Shown piece by piece: positions 16,757 through 25,877 of a stretch of DNA of 64,000 nucleotides. A program made the position numbers and the translations under genes. The stretch lies in the NCBI RefSeq assembly GCF_038561965.1, contig NZ_CP139348.1, positions 2,356,001-2,420,000 of the forward strand. Direction: 5' to 3'. The notes beneath the pieces were generated by a model. It was not told the DNA's origin. It searched no databases and saw nothing but the letters and a program-made list of their open reading frames with translations. How positions within the stretch are numbered: position 1 is the first letter of the stretch; each line of letters opens with the position of its first letter. Origin of the DNA: Stutzerimonas stutzeri. Its GTDB lineage: Bacteria; Pseudomonadota; Gammaproteobacteria; Pseudomonadales; Pseudomonadaceae.

Positions 16757-19700
16757 GTGCATCTGCTGCGCACCCAGCCCGGCCAGCAACTGCCGGCCGA
16801 CAGCATTGCCGACCTGGGCCAGACGCCCGGGGAAATCGTCGTGCTGTGCACGGGTGATTCGCACCTGTCATTGCTTGCCGAGGTGGCCGGACAACTGCCC
16901 GAGGACTACCCCAGCCTGCGCCTGGCGAGTCCGGCGCAGCTGGGCAACAACGCGTCGATCGACTTCTATGTCGAGCAGGTGTTGCAGCATGCAAAGGTCA
17001 TCCTGATTTCCGTGCACGGCGGCGTCAGTTACTGGCGCTACGGGATCGAGCGTCTGGTGGAGCTGGGCCAGCGCGGCGCGACTGTGATCATGGTCCCGGG
17101 CGATGACAGCGCCGATCCCGAATTGAGCGAGCTGAGCAACGTTCTTGCCGAGGATAGCCGCCGGCTGTGGCAGTTCCTGCGCCAGGGCGGCGTCGACAAC
17201 GCGCGCCAGTTCTACCACTGCATCGCCAGCCGCTGGTTGGGCCGAGACTACGCCTGGCGTGAGCCCGAGGCGCTGGCGCGGGTGGCGATCTATCACCCGC
17301 GCCATCCATCCGCGACGCTGGCTGACTGGCAGCGCGACTGGCACGCGGATGCACCGGTGGTCGGGCTGATCTTCTATCGCACCCAGGTACAGGCAGCGAA
17401 CACCGGCTTTATCGACACCTTCTGCGAAAGGCTGACTGCGCAAGGGCTTAACCCCTTGCCCATCGCGGTCGCCAGCCTGAAGGAGGCGGCTTGCCTCGCG
17501 CAGGTCGAAACCTGGCTGGAGCAGAGCGCCGCCGGGGTAATCATCAACACCACAGGCTTTGCCCAGTCCAGCCCGGATGCGCCAAACCTGCGGCCGTTTC
17601 AGCTGGACGTTCCGGTGCTGCAAGCCATCTGCGCGCTAGACAACCACGAACAGTGGCAGGCCAATGCGCAGGGTCTGGGCTCGCGTGACCTGGCGATGCA
17701 TATCGTGCTGCCGGAGCTGGACGGTCGGCTGATCACCCGACCCATCAGCTTCAAGGGCCTGGCCTGGCGCAGCGAGCGCAGCCAGAGCGACGTGATCTGC
17801 TATCAGCCGCATCTGCCGGGCATGGACCACGTGGCCGAGCTGGCCTGGCGCTGGGCGCGGCTGGCGCGGCTGCCGAACAGTGGCAAGCGCGTCGCCCTGA
17901 TCCTGGCCAACTACCCCACACGAGATGGGCGCATCGGCAACGGTGTCGGGCTGGATACCCCGGCAGCCGCGCTGAACATTCTCCGTGCGCTGCAGGCGCA
18001 GGGGTATCCGGTTGCCGATCTGCCGGACAGCGGCACCGCTTTGATTCACGAGCTACTCGGTGGGGTCACCAATGATCTCGACAACCTGGATCTGCGACCT
18101 TGCGCGCAGAGTTTGGCAATGGAGGAATACCGGGCCTTTTTCGAGCAGTTACCGGCCGCCAATCAGCAGGCAGTGATCGAGCGCTGGGGCATGCCCGAGC
18201 AGGACCCGATGTTCCGCGCCGGCCGGCTGATGATTGCCGGGCTGCGCTTCGGTTCGACCTTCGTCGGCATTCAGCCGGCGCGTGGCTATCAGCTGGACGT
18301 GGCGGCGATGTATCACGATCCCGATCTGGTTCCGCCGCATGGCTATCTTGCGTTCTATGGATGGTTGCGCAAAGGCTACGCAGCCGATGCGGTCATTCAC
18401 GTCGGCAAGCATGGCAATCTCGAATGGCTGCCGGGCAAGAGCGTCGGTCTGTCCGACAGCTGCTGGCCGGACGTGGTGATCGGCGCGATGCCGAACATCT
18501 ATCCCTTTATCGTCAACGACCCGGGCGAGGGCGCTCAGGCCAAGCGGCGCACCCAGGCGGTGATCATCGATCACCTGATGCCGCCGCTGACCCGCGCCGA
18601 AAGTTACGGCCCGCTGCGCGATATCGAGCGATTGGCCGACGAATACTACGAAGCCAGCCAGCTCGACTTGCGCCGTGCCGCGGAACTGCGCAGCGAGATT
18701 CTGGTGCTGGTGCGCGCTGCCAACCTCGACCGCGAGCTGGGGCTGCAACTTAGCGACGATCCCAACAGCTGGCTGCCGCAGCTCGATGCCTACCTCTGCG
18801 ACCTGAAGGAGTCGCAGATTCGCGATGGTTTGCACGTGTTCGGCGAGTCCCCTGGCGGGCAACTGCGGCGCGACACCTTGCTCGCGCTGCTGCGCATTCC
18901 GCGCGGTGATGGGCAGGGCGCCAATGCGAGTCTGCTGCGCGCCCTGGCCGATGACCTGGCCCTGGGCTTCGATCCCATCGACTGCGACATGGCGGCGCCC
19001 TGGCACGGGCCGCGTCCGGACTTGCTGGCACACTGCGATGCCAGCTTCTGGCGCACGGCGGGCGATACCCGTGAGCGCCTGGAGCTGCTTGCGCTGGAGC
19101 TGATCGAAGGCGAATCCGCAGGGCTCGGTCCGGCCAGCCGCAAAGTGCTGCAGCAGCTTCAACACCGAATCGCGCCATTGCTCGACAGTTGCGGGAGCGA
19201 AGAAATGGCCGGCTTGCTGGCCGCGTTGCAGGGCCGCTTCGTCCCGGCTGGCCCCAGCGGCGCGCCGAGCCGGGGACGTCTCGATGTACTGCCGACCGGG
19301 CGTAACTTCTATACCGTCGATGTGCGCAACCTGCCCACGCCCACGGCCTGGCGAATCGGCGCGCAGGCGACCGAGCGCCTGCTAGAACGGCACATGCAGG
19401 ATCACGGCGATTACCTCCGGCAACTCGGCCTGTCCATGTGGGGCACTGCAACCATGCGCACCGGTGGCGACGATATTGCCCAGGCCATGGCGCTGCTGGG
19501 CGTGCGGCCGGTCTGGCAGCCCGGAAGCGGGCGGCTGGAGCGCTTCGAGATCGTGCCGCTCGAAGAGATGGGTCGGCCGCGGGTGGATGTGACGCTGCGG
19601 GTTTCCGGCTTTTTCCGCGATGCCTTCGCCAACCTGATCCGCGTGTTCGACGAGGCGGTGCAGGCGGTGGCAGATCTCGACGAACCAGAGGATATGAACC

Positions 19701-20488
19701 CGCTGTCGGCTCGGGTCTGGCGCGAATCGCTCGAACTTGAAGACGGTGGCCTTGAGGAAGCGGAAGCGCGGCGCCAGGCCGGCTGGCGGATATTCGGCTC
19801 CATGCCGGGTGCTTACGGTGCGGGCGTGCAGAACGTCATCGATGATCGTCGCTGGCAGAGCCGCGAAGACCTAGCCGAGGTGTACCTGAACTGGGGTGGC
19901 TATGCCTATGGCAAAGACGCCGAAGGCCTGCCAGCACGGGCGCGCTTCGCCGAGCGGCTGCAGCAGGTTCAGGCGGTGCTGCAGAACCAGGACAACCGCG
20001 AGCACGACATTCTCGACTCCAACGACTACTACCAGTTTCAGGGCGGCATGCTGGCCGCCGCCGAGACCCTGCGCAGCGGGTCGGTCGCGAGTTACCACGG
20101 CGACAACAGCCAGCCGGACAACCCGAAAATCCGCAGCCTGAAAGAAGAGTTGGGCAGGGTGGTGCGTTCGCGTGCAGCGAACCCCAAGTGGATCGCCGGC
20201 ATGAAGCGCCACGGCTACAAGGGCGCCTTCGAACTGGCGGCCACCGTGGATTACCTGTTCGCCTTTGATGCCACCACCGAGTTGATCGACGATCACCAGT
20301 ACGCGCTATTGGCCGATGCCTACGTGTTGGACGGGGACACTCGCGAGTTCATCCAGCAGCACAACCCCGAGGCGCTGAAAGACATCCTCGAACGCTTGTT
20401 GGAGGCGCAACAGCGCGGACTCTGGGAAGAGCCCGGCGACTATCGGGAAGCGTTGGAAAACCTGCTGATCGACAGTGAGGAATCATGA
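16757..20488 (+). CDS. cobN: Cobaltochelatase subunit CobN
   Basis: The 1243-residue large subunit binds hydrogenobyrinic acid a,c-diamide and inserts Co(II) in the oxygen-dependent pathway, using ATP hydrolysed by partner subunits. Its length and conserved stretches (YPTRDGRIGNGVGLDTP near 392, HVGKHGNLEWLPGKSVGLS near 553, NDPGEGAQAKRR near 587, and the C-terminal MKRHGYKGAFE) fit CobN/BchH. Start is GTG 16757, six bases after the cobW stop. The partners here are ChlI- and vWA-type proteins encoded downstream, not CobS/CobT. Confidence 0.97.
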   Translation: MHLLRTQPGQQLPADSIADLGQTPGEIVVLCTGDSHLSLLAEVAGQLPEDYPSLRLASPAQLGNNASIDFYVEQVLQHAKVILISVHGGVSYWRYGIERLVELGQRGATVIMVPGDDSADPELSELSNVLAEDSRRLWQFLRQGGVDNARQFYHCIASRWLGRDYAWREPEALARVAIYHPRHPSATLADWQRDWHADAPVVGLIFYRTQVQAANTGFIDTFCERLTAQGLNPLPIAVASLKEAACLAQVETWLEQSAAGVIINTTGFAQSSPDAPNLRPFQLDVPVLQAICALDNHEQWQANAQGLGSRDLAMHIVLPELDGRLITRPISFKGLAWRSERSQSDVICYQPHLPGMDHVAELAWRWARLARLPNSGKRVALILANYPTRDGRIGNGVGLDTPAAALNILRALQAQGYPVADLPDSGTALIHELLGGVTNDLDNLDLRPCAQSLAMEEYRAFFEQLPAANQQAVIERWGMPEQDPMFRAGRLMIAGLRFGSTFVGIQPARGYQLDVAAMYHDPDLVPPHGYLAFYGWLRKGYAADAVIHVGKHGNLEWLPGKSVGLSDSCWPDVVIGAMPNIYPFIVNDPGEGAQAKRRTQAVIIDHLMPPLTRAESYGPLRDIERLADEYYEASQLDLRRAAELRSEILVLVRAANLDRELGLQLSDDPNSWLPQLDAYLCDLKESQIRDGLHVFGESPGGQLRRDTLLALLRIPRGDGQGANASLLRALADDLALGFDPIDCDMAAPWHGPRPDLLAHCDASFWRTAGDTRERLELLALELIEGESAGLGPASRKVLQQLQHRIAPLLDSCGSEEMAGLLAALQGRFVPAGPSGAPSRGRLDVLPTGRNFYTVDVRNLPTPTAWRIGAQATERLLERHMQDHGDYLRQLGLSMWGTATMRTGGDDIAQAMALLGVRPVWQPGSGRLERFEIVPLEEMGRPRVDVTLRVSGFFRDAFANLIRVFDEAVQAVADLDEPEDMNPLSARVWRESLELEDGGLEEAEARRQAGWRIFGSMPGAYGAGVQNVIDDRRWQSREDLAEVYLNWGGYAYGKDAEGLPARARFAERLQQVQAVLQNQDNREHDILDSNDYYQFQGGMLAAAETLRSGSVASYHGDNSQPDNPKIRSLKEELGRVVRSRAANPKWIAGMKRHGYKGAFELAATVDYLFAFDATTELIDDHQYALLADAYVLDGDTREFIQQHNPEALKDILERLLEAQQRGLWEEPGDYREALENLLIDSEES

Positions 20489-20569
20489 GTCCCGGCATTT
20501 CCTTTGACTCACTGGGGTCGGCTAGCGGCGAGTCGCGCTTGTCCTATGCCCGCATGATATCGACGTGGC

Positions 20570-20676
20570 TTAACCCGCCATCGGTGTGGTGCGTGCCATG
20601 GCGTGGTGGGTTACGCGGCGCGTCACGATCGCTTGCGTATCGCTGTCCCGAGTTCTGCGCCGCTAACCCACCCTAC
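20570..20676. repeat. Palindromic intergenic repeat between cobN and chlI
   Basis: GGTGGGTTACGCGGCGC (20605-20621) and GCGCCGCTAACCCACC (20657-20672) form a near-perfect inverted repeat with one bulged base. A third arm TAACCCGCCA (20571-20580) can pair with TGGTGGGTTA (20604-20613). The GGTGGGTTA...TAACCCACCCTAC pattern resembles dispersed repeats common in Stutzerimonas and other proteobacteria. It splits an otherwise tight operon with a 219-base gap. Confidence 0.65.
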
Positions 20677-20707
20677 ATATTCCTCTTTGCCCCTACGGAT
20701 GCCTGCC

Positions 20708-21721
20708 ATGCCCGATAGTCACTTTCCCCTGGCCGCCGTGGTGGGTGCCGATGATCTGAAGTTGGCCCTGTGCCTGGCTGCGATCGATCCGGCGATTGGC
20801 GGCGTGCTGATCGAAGGGCCTCGCGGCATGGCCAAGTCGACCCTGGCGCGAGCGCTGGCGGACCTGCTGCCGAGCGGCCAGTTCGTCACCTTGCCGCTGG
20901 GCGCCAGTGAGGAGCGCATCGTCGGCTCGCTGGACCTCGATGCCGCATTGGGCGAGGGACGCGCCGAGTTTTCTCCGGGCTTGCTGGCCAAGGCCGACGG
21001 CGGTGTGCTCTATGTCGATGAGGTCAATCTGCTGCCGGATCATCTGGTCGATTTGTTGCTCGATGCAGCCTCCAGCGGCGTCAATCACGTCGAGCGTGAC
21101 GGCGTGTCCCATCGCCACACGTCGCGCTTCGTGCTCGTCGGCACCATGAATGGCGAGGAGGGCGAGTTGCGGCCGCAGTTGCTCGACCGCTTCGGCTTGA
21201 ACGTTGCGCTCGACGCCCAACCGCAGCCTGCTCAGCGTGCGGAAATCGTGCGGCGCCGGTTGAGTTTCGATGCCGATCCGAGCAGTTTCCTATACAGCTG
21301 GTCGGTTCAGCAGGAGGCGTTGCGCGCGCGCTGCCAGAGCGCTCGGACGCTGTTGGCGGACGTTCCTCTGGACGATGCCGCACTGGAGCAGATCAGCCAG
21401 CGTTGCTTTGCCGCCGAGGTCGACGGATTGCGCGCGGATCTGGTCTGGCTGCGCGCGGCCCGTGCTCATGCGGCCTGGCGTGCCTCAGCGCGAATCGAGG
21501 ATGAAGATATCGAGGCCGTCGCCGGTTTCGTGTTACGCCATCGTCAGCGGCAAGCGACTCCTCCTTCGACTGCCCCGCAATCACCGCCGCCACGCGAGGC
21601 CGACCAGCCCGGCGCGCCTCGGCAGCAAAACGAGGGCGCGGGTGACTGGGGGCAGTTGCCGGCCCAGGCGCAGCCGGTGGGCGCACGGCGTGAGCCACCG
21701 CAATGGCCAAAAAAGTCCTGA
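20708..21721 (+). CDS. ChlI-type AAA+ chelatase ATPase subunit
   Basis: The 337-residue protein is a magnesium-chelatase ChlI/BchI-like AAA+ ATPase. Walker A is GPRGMAKST (37-45), Walker B GGVLYVDEVNLL (about 97-108), and the sensor region is VLVGTMNGEEGELRPQLLDRF. A Pro/Gln-rich tail (about 285-337) replaces a C-terminal vWA domain, which is encoded separately by the next gene. With CobN upstream it most likely powers cobalt insertion in place of CobS. ATG 20708 is one choice; ATG 20699 (MPAMPDS) is equally possible and both lack a strong ribosome site. Confidence 0.9.
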   Translation: MPDSHFPLAAVVGADDLKLALCLAAIDPAIGGVLIEGPRGMAKSTLARALADLLPSGQFVTLPLGASEERIVGSLDLDAALGEGRAEFSPGLLAKADGGVLYVDEVNLLPDHLVDLLLDAASSGVNHVERDGVSHRHTSRFVLVGTMNGEEGELRPQLLDRFGLNVALDAQPQPAQRAEIVRRRLSFDADPSSFLYSWSVQQEALRARCQSARTLLADVPLDDAALEQISQRCFAAEVDGLRADLVWLRAARAHAAWRASARIEDEDIEAVAGFVLRHRQRQATPPSTAPQSPPPREADQPGAPRQQNEGAGDWGQLPAQAQPVGARREPPQWPKKS

Positions 21722-22401
21722 GCATCCGCCCACGCAACGCCCGCGGCGTGGATGCACGAGCAGCACCGGGCAACCTGAACGGCGGTCGGCAGGGCGCCGC
21801 TCGCAGTGGCGCAGCGGGACGGATCGACTGGGCAGCCACCTTTTTGCTCAATGGGCGACCGCACCGCCGTGAAGATCTGGTGATGCGCCCGCGCAGCCTG
21901 CGGGCAAGCGAGCTGTGGCTGGTCATCGTCGATGCTTCGGGCTCGACGCGTCGACATGGCGCGCTGAGCAAGGCCAAGGGGCTGCTCGGCGAAGTCTTCG
22001 AACAGGCCCGGCGTAAACGTGTCCGTCTGGCTTTGATGCAGGCCAACGGAACGCGCGCCGATTGGGTCTGGCCGGGCCGCAAGGTCGAAGCTGCACAGCA
22101 GCAATGGCTGGCTGATCTCGGTGCCGGAGGCGGTACGCCCTTGCTGGACGCACTGCGGCAGGCGGCTGAATGGCAGACGCGTCGGCAACGGCTGAAGCCC
22201 GCCGAGCAGCATCGATTGCTGGTCTTCACCGATGGCCGGCTGCGTGACGTGGACGCCCTGAAACCGAGCCGTTGTCCGGCCCTGCTGGTGGATATCGAGA
22301 GTTCGCCGATTCGCCTCGGCCGCGCACGGCAATTGGCCGAGCAACTGGGCGCGGAGTATCGACACATCGATACGCTCGCGGCCCTCAATGACAAACTTTG
22401 A
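21703..22401 (+). CDS. von Willebrand factor A domain protein (ChlD/CobT-like chelatase partner)
   Basis: A 232-residue basic protein whose second half is a vWA domain with the metal site DASGS (D77, S79, S81), a following threonine in GGGTPLLDAL and aspartate in LLVFTDGRLRD. ChlD and CobT carry the same domain and couple the AAA+ ring to the large subunit. Its start overlaps the ChlI-like gene by 19 bases, which indicates co-translation. Together the two genes look like a split ChlI-ChlD serving CobN. Confidence 0.87.
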   Translation: MAKKVLSIRPRNARGVDARAAPGNLNGGRQGAARSGAAGRIDWAATFLLNGRPHRREDLVMRPRSLRASELWLVIVDASGSTRRHGALSKAKGLLGEVFEQARRKRVRLALMQANGTRADWVWPGRKVEAAQQQWLADLGAGGGTPLLDALRQAAEWQTRRQRLKPAEQHRLLVFTDGRLRDVDALKPSRCPALLVDIESSPIRLGRARQLAEQLGAEYRHIDTLAALNDKL

Positions 22402-22435
22402 ACAACAAACCCTGAGCGCAATGGAGCCGGAATCC

Positions 22436-23206
22436 GTGAAAACCCTATTGATTATCGGCATTGGCGCAGGTGATCCCGACTTTATGACGGTTCAGGCGAT
22501 CAAGGCGCTGAACCGCGTCGACGTGTTTTTCCTGATGGACAAGGGCGCCTCGAAGGACTCGCTCATTCATCTGCGCAAACACATTTGCGAACGCTTCATC
22601 GAAACGCCGGGGTATCGCTTCGTCGAGGCGGAATGCCCCGAGCGCGTTCGAGGCGTCGCTGACTACCGGGCCAGCGTTGTCGACCTCAATCAGGACAAGC
22701 AGCGGGTATTCGAGCAGATGGTTCACCACGAATTGGCCGACGGTGAGGTGGGCGGTTTTCTGGTCTGGGGGGACCCGGCGCTGTATGACAGTACGCTGCG
22801 TATCGTAGAGGACATCGTGCAGGCCAGCCCGGAGCCGATCAGCTACGAGGTGATTCCTGGTATCACCAGCCTGCAAGCGTTGGCAGCCCGGCATAAGGTC
22901 TGCTTCAACAGCATTGGCCAGGCCTTTCAGGTCATGCCCGCCCGGCGACTGGCCGAAGGCTTCCCCGAGGGGCTGGACAGCGTGCTGGTGATGCTCGATG
23001 CGCGGGACACCTATTGCCTGTTCGTCGATCAGGAGATGGATATCTACTGGGGCGCATACGTGGGCACTGCGGATGAAGTGCTGATTGCCGGAAAGGTCGG
23101 GGAGGTTGCGGAGGAGATTCGCAGCACCCGCGCCGCGTTGCGCGAGCGGCATGGCTGGATCATGGACAGCTACTTGCTGCGGCGCCGCAGCGCTGACGAG
23201 GCGTGA
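22436..23206 (+). CDS. cobF: Precorrin-6A synthase (deacetylating) CobF
   Basis: CobF methylates C1 of precorrin-5 with S-adenosylmethionine and removes the acetyl group, giving precorrin-6A; it is specific to the aerobic pathway. The start MKTLLIIGIGAGDPDFMT shows the methyltransferase signature, and VWGDPALYDSTLR and EVIPGITSLQALAARH are typical. I prefer GTG 22436, 9 bases after GGAG, because family members begin at this point; ATG 22388 or 22421 would add 16 or 5 residues without a ribosome site. Confidence 0.9.
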   Translation: MKTLLIIGIGAGDPDFMTVQAIKALNRVDVFFLMDKGASKDSLIHLRKHICERFIETPGYRFVEAECPERVRGVADYRASVVDLNQDKQRVFEQMVHHELADGEVGGFLVWGDPALYDSTLRIVEDIVQASPEPISYEVIPGITSLQALAARHKVCFNSIGQAFQVMPARRLAEGFPEGLDSVLVMLDARDTYCLFVDQEMDIYWGAYVGTADEVLIAGKVGEVAEEIRSTRAALRERHGWIMDSYLLRRRSADEA

Positions 23207-23230
23207 TCGCCAGCGCTGGGCAAGCCTAGA

Positions 23231-23881
23231 TCAGGCGGTCGCGAGTGTTTTCACCGTGGTGAAACGGCTGATCAGCGGGTTGTCGCCATAGCGCTTGAGC
23301 GTACGTACCACCAGGCAGGTAAACAGCGGCTCGAGCAGCACCAGTGGCAGGTAGGACACGGCAAACAGCGCCCAATTCTGCAGCGGCGTGGGTTCGTTAC
23401 CCAGCGACAGCCAGAAGCCGACCATCAGCACCACGCCGCCGTAGAACGCGGCGTCGAACTTGACCACCTCGGCCCAGCGGATGACGCGTCCGCCTTCAGC
23501 GAAGAAGTGCCGACCGAGCAGGCCATGGGCGGCGATCAGCGGAAGGATCAGCGACAGCGAGTTGACTGCCAGGTGCACCAGATCGGTCGGCTCGAACAGC
23601 AGCCCTTGCAGCAGCAGGCCGATGGCGAATCCGAACAGCGTCGGCACGAAACCGAAGATCACATACACCGCCGACGCGCCTACGAAGTGCAGTTCCGAGG
23701 CGCCGACCGGCATATGGAAGACCTCCATAAATACCGAGAAGAACAGCGCGGCGAGCAGGGTCTTCATCCAGATGTCCGGCCGCCACATGAGCTTGGGCAG
23801 GAATACGGCCAATGTGGAAACGGCTGCGGCGTTGGCAAAGACGATTTTTGCGGCGTTGAGTACGCCAGGTTCGATATGCAT
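23231..23881 (-). CDS. CbiM-like energy-coupling-factor metal permease
   Basis: The 216-residue membrane protein begins MHIEPGVLNAAK. In CbiM/NikM permeases the N-terminal Met-His binds Co(II) or Ni(II), and His2 is kept here. A second metal-site region (FHMPVGASELHFVGAS) and about six hydrophobic segments follow. It is directly behind a cobalamin riboswitch, so cobalt is the likely substrate. No CbiN, CbiQ or CbiO is found in the window. GGGAG lies about 8 bases before the ATG; the frame extends upstream only through the riboswitch. Confidence 0.87.
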   Translation of the reverse strand: MHIEPGVLNAAKIVFANAAAVSTLAVFLPKLMWRPDIWMKTLLAALFFSVFMEVFHMPVGASELHFVGASAVYVIFGFVPTLFGFAIGLLLQGLLFEPTDLVHLAVNSLSLILPLIAAHGLLGRHFFAEGGRVIRWAEVVKFDAAFYGGVVLMVGFWLSLGNEPTPLQNWALFAVSYLPLVLLEPLFTCLVVRTLKRYGDNPLISRFTTVKTLATA

Positions 23882-23927
23882 CGTTCTCCCTCCGAGGGAT
23901 GCGGGTTGAAAGGCGCCGGGATCGGCA

Positions 23928-24105
23928 CGCTGATGGCAGGTCTCCTGGCTCGCGGGTCGTCGTGCACCTGCGTCTTCCCAGCCGATCAGGCCAGTGACTT
24001 CATTGCAGGTGAACTCGCCGTTCACAGTTGCGGGGGCAGCGCAGGAATAGCCCGTGGGCGTACCTGCTTCCCTCTTGCCTCTGCCTTTGGGGCAGAACCA
24101 TCAAG
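23928..24105 (-). ncRNA. Cobalamin riboswitch upstream of the CbiM-like gene
   Basis: On the minus strand the leader carries GAGGGAAGCAGG-like start (about 24065-24076), GCTGCCCCCGCAACTGTGAA (about 24021-24040) and the B12 box AGCCAGGAGACCTGCC (plus-strand 23935-23950). It ends about 50 bases before the start codon. It lies 56 bases beyond the cobJ stop on the same strand, so read-through from cobGHIJ would also pass through it. Confidence 0.93.
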
Positions 24106-24161
24106 CGTCGCTAGGGTAATGGGTTTACTGGTATTGAGCACGTCTAAAACGCGGGCTCGGT

Positions 24162-25832
24162 TTAGAAGGCCGGATAGCTTCTGGGGGTGTAAACCCAGTC
24201 GCCTCCGCCTGGTTTGGCGAACCGGCAGGTCTGCGACGAGCCGATGATGACCAGCGTGCGCATATCCACCTGTTCGGGTACTAGTTCCCCAAGCGTGGTG
24301 ACGGTCAGCATTTCGGCTGGTCGCCCCACGTCCCGGCCCAGCACCACAAGGGTGTCCGGCGTGCGCTGTTGGCGGAGGATCTCCAGGGCCCGGCCGAGCT
24401 GCCAGGGTCGCGCCTTGGAAATGGGGTTGTAGAAGGCCATGACCAGATCGGCCGCTGCAGCATGCTCCAGACGCTTCTCGATCAGCGTCCAGGGCTTGAG
24501 ATTGTCCGATAGCGAGATCATGCAGAAATCGTGACCCAGCGGCGCGCCGGCTCTTGCCGCGGTCGCCAGCGCTGCAGAGACGCCCGGCAGGATCTGCAGA
24601 TCGACGGCGTGCCAGCGCGGGTCGCTTGATGCGTGCAGTGCTTCCAGTACGGCCGCGGCCATGGCAAATACACCGGGATCGCCGGATGAGATCACCACGA
24701 CCCGACGACCACTGGCGGCGAGCTCGAAGGCGTGGCCCGCGCGCTGCAGTTCCTCGCGGTTGTCGCTGCTGTGGCTGACCTGACCCGGCCGTAGCGGGCC
24801 GGCCATCTTGATGTAGGTTTCGTAACCGAGCAGGTCCTGCGCCTCGTCCAGTGCCTGCCGCGCCGCAGGCACCATGAACTCGGGTGCGCCGGGACCGAGG
24901 CCGATCACCGTCAGCGAGCCGCGCGGCTGACCAATCTTCTCAACCTCGATGAGCCCATCTGCCATTAACAGACGCACGCGCTGGCTGCGGCTGTGCTGCG
25001 GCGGCAGCTGTTCGGCGTCATCGCTGTAACGGATCGGCAGGTCCAGTTGGCTGGCGACCTGTTGCAGTTCGGCGCTCGTAATAAGGTCGGGCGGGGCGAT
25101 CAGGCAGGCCAGGCTATGCGGGGATAGACCAGATTCATCGATAAGCTGCTGCACTTCCGCATCCAGTTCCGGGCCGCCGTGTTCGATATGGATCGCGACC
25201 TGCCGGGGGTGAATGCTCAGCGCGGAAGCGTCGTCCTGCCTGAGCGGGCTGACGGTGACCCGGTGTTTCGCATTCGGGTCGAGTGGCAGGCTGAGTTCAT
25301 CCAGCCAGGGCGCAGGTCCTTCGACCCGCACCGGCGCACCTGCCAGGAGATCGCTGACGAATCGCTTGCCTTGTTCCAGATCTGCCAGCACGTAGCCGGG
25401 CGGAGGGGAGAGCAGGCAGGCGCCGAAGCGCAGCTCGCCGCTGGTGGTGATGGCCGGGTTGACCTCCAGCGCGTCGGCGATCTCCCGGGCCATGCGGTTT
25501 ACGCCTGCCAGGCCGCCGAGCAAGGGCACCACGGCGCTGCCATCTTCACCGACCACCAGTACCGGAGGCTCGTTGTCCTTGTCGCCGAGCACCGGGGCCA
25601 GACTGCGGATCACGATGCCGGCTGCGCAGAGCGCGATGATCGGTGTGTTGGCTCGATACAGATCGCGCAGGTGCTCGCCGAAGTTTTCGTACGGCCTGTC
25701 GACCTCGTCCGTGCGGCCTCGGAGCCCGTGAATCTGCGCCTCAGGGTAGAGGCGCTGGATCCGTCGGGCGGTTTCGAGGGCGGAGGCGCCGAGTACGACA
25801 ATGGCGGGTGCTGGGGTTTCGGGGCCGGGCAT
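24162..25832 (-). CDS. cobJ: CbiG (N-terminal)-CobJ fusion, precorrin-3B C17-methyltransferase
   Basis: The 556-residue protein has two parts. Residues about 10-290 match CbiG N-terminal and middle domains (ALCAAGIVIRSLAPVLGDKD; PLLGGLAGVNRMA). Residues about 306-556 are CobJ, starting GSLTVIGLGPGAPEFMVPAA, with SSGDPGVFAMAAAV and ILPGVSAALATAA. CobJ methylates C17 of precorrin-3B and contracts the ring to precorrin-4. CbiG opens the delta-lactone in the anaerobic route, so its presence here may be structural or accessory. This fusion is known in pseudomonads. It starts 45 bases after cobI. Confidence 0.94.
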   Translation of the reverse strand: MPGPETPAPAIVVLGASALETARRIQRLYPEAQIHGLRGRTDEVDRPYENFGEHLRDLYRANTPIIALCAAGIVIRSLAPVLGDKDNEPPVLVVGEDGSAVVPLLGGLAGVNRMAREIADALEVNPAITTSGELRFGACLLSPPPGYVLADLEQGKRFVSDLLAGAPVRVEGPAPWLDELSLPLDPNAKHRVTVSPLRQDDASALSIHPRQVAIHIEHGGPELDAEVQQLIDESGLSPHSLACLIAPPDLITSAELQQVASQLDLPIRYSDDAEQLPPQHSRSQRVRLLMADGLIEVEKIGQPRGSLTVIGLGPGAPEFMVPAARQALDEAQDLLGYETYIKMAGPLRPGQVSHSSDNREELQRAGHAFELAASGRRVVVISSGDPGVFAMAAAVLEALHASSDPRWHAVDLQILPGVSAALATAARAGAPLGHDFCMISLSDNLKPWTLIEKRLEHAAAADLVMAFYNPISKARPWQLGRALEILRQQRTPDTLVVLGRDVGRPAEMLTVTTLGELVPEQVDMRTLVIIGSSQTCRFAKPGGGDWVYTPRSYPAF

Positions 25833-25877
25833 AGTGCATCCGATAAATCAGGGTAGACGGGTGGATGAGGATGGCTT

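Noticed and set aside
20485..20718. 77-codon frame overlapping the cobN stop by ATGA
   Set aside because: Most of it is the palindromic repeat, and the product has no pattern of a real protein.
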